Shown piece by piece: positions 1 through 4,596 of a stretch of 5,053 bases of DNA. The DNA is from JAIFWV01 sp964580495 (lineage in GTDB: Bacteria > Patescibacteriota > Doudnabacteria > UBA920 > O2-02-FULL-48-8). The notes beneath the pieces were generated by a model that made no database searches, was not told the DNA's origin, and saw nothing but the letters and a program-made list of their open reading frames with translations. The stretch's first letter is position 1; the number at the start of each line of letters is the position of its first letter. A program made the position numbers and the translations under genes. The stretch is taken from the NCBI GenBank assembly GCA_964580495.1, contig CAZOKE010000035.1, forward strand, positions 1-5,053. The letters run 5' to 3'.

Positions 1-705
1 GGTAATCATGCGAAAATTTGCGGTTAATAATGTTAAACACAATACAACCAATGCTAAGCTAAGCTGCCAATAAATCTTATTGCGGGTAAGTTTGCCGAAA
101 AAAGCGGAAAAAGAAAATATCCAAAGCAGATAAAAGATAATAAAAGATATTATGGCGTTGACCACGTAATACGTCGGCCAAAATGACAACCCCCAAGCCA
201 CCTCGGCGCAAACCAAAGCTATGAGGAGCATAAAGTATTTTTTTACGGGCAGGGAGAATCCGGCAAAACCTTGGATGATCAGCAAATAACTAATACCGAA
301 CATGGCCAATACTATCCAAAGATAGCTGATGTGAAAGTAATATTCCACCGCGAATAATCCTGTATAAATAGCAAAGACCGAAAACAAATAGATATTTTGG
401 AGAAAATGGCTTTCGTGCCCCAGCTCCATCTCCATTACATAAAAAACAATCACTGCGATGATCAGGAAAATCAGCCGTAAAGCAGGGCCCGTGATGACAG
501 CAAAGATGCTGCCGATGCCGAGCAAATAAAAACATGGTAACAGTAAATGCGGCCATGTGGGTCCGAGTCGCTTGAAATTGATTATTGCCGCGGCGAATAT
601 AAACAAAACCAATGCCGCCGCGAATACGCTGAAAGTTGCGGTGGAGCCGAAGAAAATGAAGAACAAAAGTATGGATAAAATCAGGCTCGAAACACGATTA
701 AACAT
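1..705 (-). CDS. Partial polytopic membrane protein of unknown function (C-terminus beyond window)
   Basis: The frame is open without a stop from the ATG at 705 to base 1, giving 235 residues with the C-terminus outside the window. The product is almost entirely hydrophobic. I count about eight or nine membrane segments, roughly at residues 7-22, 24-43, 54-72, 76-91, 103-120, 126-146, 157-174, 179-199 and 215-229. Short polar loops separate them: NFKRLGPTW (43-51), MEMELGHESHFLQN (91-104) and GKLTRNK (204-210). I see no catalytic motif, transporter signature or signal peptidase site, and I do not recognise the family. The ATG lies 31 bases past the lgt stop on the same strand. No Shine-Dalgarno precedes it, but a good promoter sits directly upstream with its expected start at the ATG. 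In-frame sequence upstream is open but has no convincing start and runs into lgt. Gene reality is well supported by length and composition; function is unknown. Confidence 0.85.
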   Translation of the reverse strand, partial: MFNRVSSLILSILLFFIFFGSTATFSVFAAALVLFIFAAAIINFKRLGPTWPHLLLPCFYLLGIGSIFAVITGPALRLIFLIIAVIVFYVMEMELGHESHFLQNIYLFSVFAIYTGLFAVEYYFHISYLWIVLAMFGISYLLIIQGFAGFSLPVKKYFMLLIALVCAEVAWGLSFWPTYYVVNAIISFIIFYLLWIFSFSAFFGKLTRNKIYWQLSLALVVLCLTLLTANFRMIT

Positions 706-711
706 GCCGTT

Positions 712-740
712 ACTATACCATTTTGGCCCAATTTTTTCAA
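712..740 (-). promoter_or_regulatory. Sigma70-type promoter with extended -10, for the membrane protein gene
   Basis: On the minus strand TTGAAA (740-735) is followed by exactly 17 bases and then TATAGT (717-712), preceded by TGG, an extended -10. The -35 box overlaps the lgt stop codon TGA (739-737). Six bases (AACGGC) separate the -10 from the ATG, so transcription would start at or next to the A of the start codon. The boxes are seen directly; their activity is inferred. Confidence 0.7.
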
Positions 741-1591
741 CCGTTCTTAGGGATTTTTTTCTGCAGCTTCAAAATTGCAACACCTGCAACCAACAGCCCC
801 AGAACGGCTGTGATCTGGTCAACCTTCAGTCCATAAACATAAGCTGAATCCAAACGGATAGACTCTGTAAAAAATCGGCCGAGCGAATACAATCCCAAAT
901 AGGAAAAAGCCAGCACCCCGGATTTGACTTTGCCTCGCAAGAGCTTTGATAAAATGAAAAACACTATTATATTCCATATCGCTTCATACAAGAAAGTTGG
1001 ATGAAAAAAACTGTAATTTTTGTATTGCGGGGGCCGGTTGATCACACTGACATATAATTTCCATGGAAGATTCGTCGGCAGGCCAAATGCTTCCTGGTTA
1101 AAAAAGTTGCCGAATCTGCCCAAGGCTTGAGCCAGCGGCAAAGTCAATGCTGCTAAGTCTAAAAGCTGGAGGGATGTATAAGCTTTTTTCCGGGAATAAA
1201 TCAAAATAAAAATCAGACCCGAAATTATAGCGCCGTAAATAGATAAACCTCCGTGCCAAATTTTATAAATCTCGGAATAATCCGAGGAGTAAAACTGCCA
1301 ATCAAAAATTACATAATATATGCGTGCGCCGATTAGCGATACTATGGTAATCCAAAAAGCGATATCATCCACCTCATTTTTGCTGATACCGAATCGCCAT
1401 GAATTATGGCGCGCCACGAAATAACCCAGCAAAATCGCTCCGGCAAAAGTGATCCCATAAAGCCGGATGCCAAAATTGCCGAAGCCGACTTCCGAAGGGA
1501 TGGCGATTTTTCCGGCAAAAGCCGGAATGAAAAAGAAATAAACCAGCACCAATGCCAAAACCGCGGCCGATGCCCAGTAAAAATATTTCAT
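737..1591 (-). CDS. lgt: Prolipoprotein diacylglyceryl transferase (Lgt)
   Basis: Lgt moves the diacylglyceryl group of phosphatidylglycerol onto the lipobox cysteine of prolipoproteins at the outer face of the cytoplasmic membrane, the first step of lipoprotein maturation. The 284-residue product carries the family signature GRFGNFFNQEAFG (158-170), giving Arg159, Asn162, Glu167 and Gly170 at the positions of E. coli Arg143, Asn146, Glu151 and Gly154. Other family motifs are RLYG (43-46), HGGLSIYG (113-120), HPTFLYE (197-203) and GRFFTES (238-244, Arg239 and Glu243). In the HGG-type motif Tyr119 stands where E. coli has His103. Several membrane helices span the protein. The first 26 residues are extra compared with typical Lgt and resemble a cleavable signal peptide ending IPAFA. 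The start has no Shine-Dalgarno, and no later Met precedes RLYG. It lies 53 bp after the exonuclease gene and may be cotranscribed with it. Confidence 0.96.
   Translation of the reverse strand: MKYFYWASAAVLALVLVYFFFIPAFAGKIAIPSEVGFGNFGIRLYGITFAGAILLGYFVARHNSWRFGISKNEVDDIAFWITIVSLIGARIYYVIFDWQFYSSDYSEIYKIWHGGLSIYGAIISGLIFILIYSRKKAYTSLQLLDLAALTLPLAQALGRFGNFFNQEAFGLPTNLPWKLYVSVINRPPQYKNYSFFHPTFLYEAIWNIIVFFILSKLLRGKVKSGVLAFSYLGLYSLGRFFTESIRLDSAYVYGLKVDQITAVLGLLVAGVAILKLQKKIPKNG
1509..1528 (-). repeat. Palindrome inside lgt resembling the intergenic palindromes at 3857 and 4564
   Basis: The minus strand reads ATTCCGGCTTTTGCCGGAAA. It has a perfect 7-bp stem (TTCCGGC/GCCGGAA) with a TTTT loop and matches the 3857-3876 element at 16 of 20 bases, including paired changes at positions 3 and 18. 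It is in frame and encodes Ile22-Lys28 of Lgt. A 7-bp stem can arise by chance in 5 kb, so membership of the repeat family is tentative. Confidence 0.3.
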
Positions 1592-1595
1592 GAAA

Positions 1596-1639
1596 TTTCT
1601 AATTACTATTTCTAATGACCTAAACTTTTTAGAAATTAG
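1596..1639. repeat. AT-rich short repeats between the exonuclease gene and lgt
   Basis: This 53-bp spacer holds TTTCTAAT twice as a direct repeat (1596-1603 and 1609-1616) and a related sequence in the opposite orientation, AGAAATTA (1631-1638). The arms could form weak A/T hairpins or serve as a binding site. No clear promoter or Shine-Dalgarno is visible, so chance in AT-rich DNA is a real alternative. Confidence 0.3.
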
Positions 1640-1644
1640 ATCAA

Positions 1645-2226
1645 TTAAAACAAACTTGTTTGCCTCACAACCGGTTTTCTGATTTCCGGTTCTGGGAAGA
1701 CAATATTGAGTTCTCTGGTATCAAAGTAATCTTTGTAAAGAAGCTTGCCGTATTTTTGCGCGTAATCGTAAATTTCTTTAGTAATTTTCACGTCGTTCAG
1801 GCAATATTTTTTTAATTCATCAATCCGCCCCTGCTTGAAAAGCCGTATGGCTTCCAGACCGTCGCCGTTTTTGCCGATTCCCAATGTTGTGGAAGCCAAA
1901 TTATCCAAACGAATGCGGTGGCCGATTAATTTTTCGACTTCTTTTAAGATATCCAACGTCGGCAAGCCATGCGGATCAAAGCTAACATAAGGTTTCAGCA
2001 CTTCATAATCAAAATGTTTGATATTGAAGCCGATAATTTGGTCAGCTTCCAAAAACATTTCCCCGACGCGGTAAATTTGGTCCTCGGTAAAGCAATAATA
2101 TTTATCATCCGAATAGGAATATAATCCCAAAACTGAAATTTTCAACAAATGATTTTTCCCTGCTCCGCCGACTTCATCAAATGCTTTTTGGGTTTCCAGG
2201 TCAAACACGATTTTATTCGCCGCCAT
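1645..2226 (-). CDS. DEDDy-type 3'-5' exonuclease / RNase H-like protein with C-terminal clamp-binding motif
   Basis: This 193-residue product has the RNase H-fold exonuclease layout. Motif I is FDLET (8-12; Asp9 and Glu11), motif II is GFNIKHFD (66-73; Asp73), TLDIL follows (Asp92), and motif III is YCLNDV (141-146; Tyr141 and Asp145, the YxxxD form). The segment GKNGDGLEAIRLFKQGR (118-134) before motif III is typical of small predicted exonucleases related to the DnaQ/PolB proofreading domain and the YprB-like RNase H group. Two metal ions held by the acidic residues would cleave nucleic acid from the 3' end; whether the substrate is DNA or RNA cannot be told. The last five residues, QTSLF after a proline-containing tail, match the sliding-clamp-binding consensus. 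The start is set by FDLET lying only eight residues in. An extended -10 promoter lies upstream. It is first in the leftward block and divergent from aspS. Confidence 0.88.
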   Translation of the reverse strand: MAANKIVFDLETQKAFDEVGGAGKNHLLKISVLGLYSYSDDKYYCFTEDQIYRVGEMFLEADQIIGFNIKHFDYEVLKPYVSFDPHGLPTLDILKEVEKLIGHRIRLDNLASTTLGIGKNGDGLEAIRLFKQGRIDELKKYCLNDVKITKEIYDYAQKYGKLLYKDYFDTRELNIVFPEPEIRKPVVRQTSLF

Positions 2227-2264
2227 GTTGTCTTTTGTTTCCGTTTATAAATTGCTACTTAGAA

Positions 2265-2273
2265 AGTATAGCA
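2265..2273 (-). promoter_or_regulatory. Extended -10 promoter element for the exonuclease gene
   Basis: The minus strand reads TGCTATACT (2273-2265), an extended -10 with hexamer TATACT. No good -35 is found at 16-18 bp spacing, as is common for extended -10 promoters. Transcription would begin near 2258, giving a leader of roughly 30 bases. A second weaker box, TATAAA near 2250-2245, is an alternative. Confidence 0.5.
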
Positions 2274-2308
2274 CAAAACTTTTGCGGCAAATAAAAAAAG
2301 GCAATCAA

Positions 2309-2337
2309 TTGCTGATTACAAGGCTTTATGGTATAAT
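2309..2337 (+). promoter_or_regulatory. Sigma70-type promoter with extended -10, for aspS
   Basis: TTGCTG (2309-2314), a 17-base spacer and a perfect TATAAT (2332-2337) preceded by TGG form a strong extended -10 promoter. The start would fall near 2344, leaving a leader of about 18 bases with no Shine-Dalgarno. Its -35 region lies within about 40 bp of the divergent exonuclease promoter. Confidence 0.75.
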
Positions 2338-2361
2338 TTAGCAGTCATTTTTATAAAAAAC

Positions 2362-3774
2362 ATGGAAAGAACTTACATAATAGACACTGTTGGTAAAGAG
2401 GGGCGAGAAGTTAAGCTCAACGGCTGGGTAGCGGTCCGCAGGGATCACGGTAAACTGATTTTCTTGGATCTGCGCGACAAAACTGGAATCATCCAATTAG
2501 TCGTAAATCCCAAAGTCTCGGAAGAAGCGCATAAAATTGCCGACGAAATCCGCAACGAATATGTCGTAGAAGTGGAAGGCAAAATCAACCCCCGCTCGGA
2601 AAAACAAATCAACCCAAACATGCCCACTGGCAAAATCGAGCTCGAGGTTACAAGTCTAAAAATATTGAATCAATCAGAACCGTTGCCTTTTGCAATTGAT
2701 ACAGATGGCTACGAAATTTCCGAAGAAGCCCGCATGAAATACCGTTATATCGATCTGAGACGAGAGCGCCTTGCCGGTGACCTCAAAAACCGACATCGGA
2801 TCATCAAATTTATTCGTGACTATTTGGATAAGGAAGGTTTTACGGAAGTTGAAACTCCCAATCTTTCCAAATCGACTCCGGAAGGTGCCCGGGATTATTT
2901 GGTACCATCCAGGCTGCAGCCTGGGCATTTTTATGCTCTGCCTCAATCCCCTCAGCAATATAAACAGCTTTTGATGGTTGCGGGACTGGAAAAATATTTC
3001 CAAATTGCGCGCTGTTTCCGCGACGAAGATACTAGAGGAGACAGGCAGCCGGAATTTACGCAGCTGGATTTGGAAATGAGTTTTATTGAACGAGAAAACG
3101 TCATCGATTTAAATGAAAAGCTCCTAATTGCCATTGTTCAAAATTTGTTCCCAGAAAAAAAGATCCAAGAAATTCCATTTCCCCGCCTGACTTACAAGGA
3201 AGCGATGGAAAAGTATGGAACCGACCGCCCGGATATACGTAAAGACAAAAACGATAAAAACTTATTGGCTTTTTGCTGGGTAATAGATTTCCCATTTTTT
3301 GAAAAAGATAATGAGGGTGGCTGGACTTTCACGCACAACCCCTTTTCTGCTCCGAAGCCGGAATTCATGCAGGACCTTTTGGATAAGAAAAATATCGGCG
3401 AGATTCTCACCACGCAGTATGATGTCGCGCTCAACGGATTTGAAATCGGCGGCGGCAGCATCCGCAACCATCGCCCAGAAGCTTTGAAAGCAGTATTCCA
3501 AATTATGGGTTTTGAAGACGAACGCATTGAGGGCAACTTCGGCCACATGCTTCAAGCTTTGTCGTTTGGCGCTCCTCCGCATGGAGGAATTGCTTGGGGC
3601 TTGGATAGATTGGTAACTCTGATTCAGAACGAACCAAACATACGCGAAGTGATTGCTTTCCCAAAAACCGGCGATGGCCGAGATTTGATGATGGACGGGC
3701 CCGCCCCAGCCACCGAAAAACAGCTCAAAGAGTTACATATTAAGGTTGAGGCTCCAAAAAAGATAAATAAATAG
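2362..3774 (+). CDS. aspS: Aspartyl-tRNA synthetase, short form lacking the GAD insertion domain
   Basis: A class IIb synthetase that activates aspartate with ATP and charges tRNA in the cytoplasm. Residues 15-105 form the OB-fold anticodon-binding domain (GWVAVRRDHGKLIFLDLRD). The catalytic core follows: motif 1 around 150-170 (GFTEVETP), PEGARDYLVPS (173-183, Glu174), ALPQSPQQYKQLL (192-204, Gln198 and Lys201), motif 2 FRDED to EFTQLDLEMSF (219-241, Arg220, Glu222, Asp236), WVIDFPFFE (306-314), EIGGGSIR, and motif 3 GIAWGLDRL (409-417, Arg416). Sequence close to the E. coli enzyme makes this a bacterial-type AspRS, but it has 470 residues against about 590. The missing part is the GAD domain normally between motifs 2 and 3: YGTDRPDIR (285-293) runs within about a dozen residues into WVIDFP. 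His29 in the RDHG loop is linked to non-discriminating enzymes, while Lys81 matches discriminating ones. The product may therefore make Asp-tRNA(Asn) too, which would need GatCAB. The start follows a strong promoter. Confidence 0.97.
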   Translation: MERTYIIDTVGKEGREVKLNGWVAVRRDHGKLIFLDLRDKTGIIQLVVNPKVSEEAHKIADEIRNEYVVEVEGKINPRSEKQINPNMPTGKIELEVTSLKILNQSEPLPFAIDTDGYEISEEARMKYRYIDLRRERLAGDLKNRHRIIKFIRDYLDKEGFTEVETPNLSKSTPEGARDYLVPSRLQPGHFYALPQSPQQYKQLLMVAGLEKYFQIARCFRDEDTRGDRQPEFTQLDLEMSFIERENVIDLNEKLLIAIVQNLFPEKKIQEIPFPRLTYKEAMEKYGTDRPDIRKDKNDKNLLAFCWVIDFPFFEKDNEGGWTFTHNPFSAPKPEFMQDLLDKKNIGEILTTQYDVALNGFEIGGGSIRNHRPEALKAVFQIMGFEDERIEGNFGHMLQALSFGAPPHGGIAWGLDRLVTLIQNEPNIREVIAFPKTGDGRDLMMDGPAPATEKQLKELHIKVEAPKKINK

Positions 3775-3787
3775 GGGTAAATAGGGA
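3768..3787 (+). repeat. 10-bp tandem repeat over the aspS stop codon
   Basis: TAAATAGGGG (3768-3777) is followed directly by TAAATAGGGA (3778-3787), 9 of 10 identical. The first copy contains the aspS TAG stop (3772-3774) and the second offers an in-frame or out-of-frame backup stop region. It is probably a small slippage duplication; no function is apparent. Confidence 0.5.
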
Positions 3788-3791
3788 CGCC

Positions 3792-3812
3792 ACACCAGAC
3801 TTGATCTGGTGT
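3792..3812 (-). repeat. Intergenic palindrome downstream of aspS (8-bp stem)
   Basis: ACACCAGA (3792-3799) and TCTGGTGT (3805-3812) are perfect inverted arms around a five-base loop. Read on the minus strand it is preceded by GTGGA, as is the element at 3857, so it may be an inverted, diverged member of the same dispersed family. No U-tract follows on the plus strand, so it is not a classical terminator, though it could protect the aspS transcript 3' end. Confidence 0.6.
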
Positions 3813-3819
3813 CCACTTC

Positions 3820-3846
3820 AATTATTTACACCATTTGGTGATAATT
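3820..3846. other. Imperfect hairpin between aspS and the small membrane protein gene
   Basis: AATTAT (3820-3825) pairs with ATAATT (3841-3846), and inside a three-base bulge CACC (3829-3832) pairs with GGTG (3837-3840) around ATTT. With the palindromes on each side it makes three potential hairpins in about 85 bases. It may be an RNA structure or an operator; the sequence alone does not decide. Confidence 0.35.
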
Positions 3847-3856
3847 AAGGTAGTGG

Positions 3857-3876
3857 ATCCCGGCTTTCGCCGGGAT
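3857..3876 (+). repeat. 20-bp GC-rich palindrome, dispersed-repeat type (copy A)
   Basis: ATCCCGGCTTTCGCCGGGAT is a perfect 8-bp stem with a TTTC loop, in AT-rich surroundings. It matches the copy at 4564-4583 in 18 of 20 bases, the two differences being a compensating pair, and the following GRTYA is shared. It resembles the dRS3-type repeats of Neisseria (ATTCCC-N8-GGGAAT) in size and core. It ends 16 bases before the likely start of the next gene; no U-run follows. Confidence 0.8.
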
Positions 3877-3879
3877 GGT

Positions 3880-3885
3880 TATAGT
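3880..3885 (+). promoter_or_regulatory. Possible -10 box for the small membrane protein gene
   Basis: TATAGT lies seven bases before the ATG at 3893, the same geometry as the promoter of the membrane protein gene at 705. No matching -35 is visible because the palindrome occupies that position, so this is a weak call. Confidence 0.3.
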
Positions 3886-3892
3886 AGATGAT

Positions 3893-4090
3893 ATGAAAAA
3901 TAATATTATGAAAAACCTAAGGATCATCGGCCTGACCGCGACTATAATCTTGATTGTGGTCTTCGCTTTCCAAATCTTCAAAGATGGCAAAATTGACGCT
4001 ATCGGAATTTTGACCCTCCTGGTTTTGGTGGTTGATCTGATTTATTTGATTTTGGGAGTAAACAAAGAAAATTCCACGCCGATACAATAA
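3893..4090 (+). CDS. Small two-helix membrane protein, hypothetical
   Basis: A 65-residue product with an N-terminal Lys/Asn-rich stretch (MKNNIMKN), a first membrane helix (about 9-28, IIGLTATIILIVVFAFQIF), a short polar turn FKDGKID, a second helix (about 35-57, IGILTLLVLVVDLIYLILGV) and a polar tail ending STPIQ. I see no family motif. Three in-frame ATGs exist: 3875, 3893 and 3908. The first lies inside the arm of the palindrome and would add six residues (MVIVDD). I prefer 3893 because of the -10-like box at 3880, but 3875 or 3908 cannot be excluded. Its TAA stop overlaps the ATG of the YbaK-type gene by one base (TAATG), a layout typical of translational coupling, so the two are probably one transcript. 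Function is unknown. Confidence 0.65.
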   Translation: MKNNIMKNLRIIGLTATIILIVVFAFQIFKDGKIDAIGILTLLVLVVDLIYLILGVNKENSTPIQ

Positions 4091-4557
4091 TGCCTATCGA
4101 AAAAAGTCTCGAAAAACTTTTGAAACAAAACAAAATTAAATACCAAGTTGTAGAACACCGAAAAGTCTACACAGCTTTTGATGCGGCGCAGACGCAAGAT
4201 TTGGAAACCAAAGAAGTCGCCAAAGCCGTTCTTCTCAAGGGCAAAAAAGGACTTTATTTAGCAGTGCTCCCAGCCGGCAACAATTGTGATTTTAAAGCTC
4301 TATCCAAGCTAACGGGCGACAAGGTTTCCATGGCAAAAGAAAAAGACATCAATTCTAAGCTTAAAATAAAAATAGGTTTGATTATGCCATTTGCTTCCCT
4401 TTTTAAGCTTCCAATGTTCATTGACAAAAAACTATTGAAAAACAAAAAAATCAATTTACCGGGCGGATCGTACACAGAATCGGTAATATTGGCGGTAAAG
4501 GATTATTTGAAGCTCGAAAACCCGACACCCGGGAATTTTGCTATAAAGAAAACTTAA
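4090..4557 (+). CDS. YbaK/ProX-type aminoacyl-tRNA deacylase (trans-editing)
   Basis: The 155-residue product is a single YbaK/aminoacyl-tRNA synthetase-associated domain. Enzymes of this family hydrolyse mischarged tRNAs in the cytoplasm, for example Cys- or Ala-tRNA(Pro), as free-standing editing factors. Visible family features are HRKVYTAFDAA (23-33), EVAKAVLLKGKKGLYLAVLPAG (from residue 42, with Lys45 at the position of the essential Lys of YbaK), DFKALSKLTG (67-76), VSMAKEKD (79-86), the IGLIMPF segment (95-101, Gly96 and Pro100), MFIDKKLL (109-116) and LPGGSYTESV (123-132). Length is normal for the family. The exact mischarged substrate cannot be assigned, so no symbol is given. The start codon overlaps the previous stop (TAATG) and has no Shine-Dalgarno, pointing to coupled translation. 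Being two genes after aspS suggests a translation-fidelity grouping, though an editing link with AspRS itself is speculation. Confidence 0.92.
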   Translation: MPIEKSLEKLLKQNKIKYQVVEHRKVYTAFDAAQTQDLETKEVAKAVLLKGKKGLYLAVLPAGNNCDFKALSKLTGDKVSMAKEKDINSKLKIKIGLIMPFASLFKLPMFIDKKLLKNKKINLPGGSYTESVILAVKDYLKLENPTPGNFAIKKT

Positions 4558-4563
4558 TTTAAG

Positions 4564-4583
4564 ATCCCCGCTTTCGCGGGGAT
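4564..4583 (+). repeat. 20-bp GC-rich palindrome, dispersed-repeat type (copy B)
   Basis: ATCCCCGCTTTCGCGGGGAT has a perfect 8-bp stem and a TTTC loop. It begins six bases after the YbaK-type stop and ends 13 bases before the scpA ATG. The G-to-C change at stem position 6 relative to copy A is matched by C-to-G at its partner, keeping the pairing. No U-run follows, so read-through into scpA is likely. Confidence 0.8.
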
Positions 4584-4596
4584 GATCACTATTTGA

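Noticed and set aside
290..556. An 88-codon minus-strand frame overlapping the membrane protein gene in another frame
   Set aside because: It is Cys/His-rich noise in a shifted frame; the continuous hydrophobic frame from 705 to 1 explains the region better.
557..847. A 96-codon plus-strand reading frame opposite the membrane protein gene and the lgt end
   Set aside because: It is antisense to two well-supported genes, has no family motif, and its composition follows the opposite strand's coding frame.
1592..1644. A dedicated lgt promoter in the spacer upstream of lgt
   Set aside because: No hexamer pair with proper spacing or extended -10 is found; the AT-rich repeats explain the weak TA-rich matches.
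1643..1660. CAAAC-AA-GTTTG-TTTT at the end of the exonuclease gene as an intrinsic terminator
   Set aside because: The 5-bp stem is too short and AT-rich, and it lies in the QTSLF codons.
2909..2924. A perfect 16-bp palindrome (CCAGGCTGCAGCCTGG) inside aspS
   Set aside because: It encodes the conserved SRLQPGHF stretch, has no loop, and shares neither core nor flanks with the intergenic repeats; it is probably coincidental.
3262..3582. Long antisense reading frames across the 3' half of aspS
   Set aside because: Antisense shadows of a highly conserved coding sequence, with no start context or motif.
3829..3853. GATAAT/TTTACA as a promoter for the small membrane protein gene
   Set aside because: The two boxes are not separated by 16-18 bases and the region is better explained as a hairpin.
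4564..4583. Palindrome copy B as a rho-independent terminator of the YbaK-type gene
   Set aside because: The stem is strong but no U-tract follows in either direction, and the same sequence type recurs upstream of another gene.
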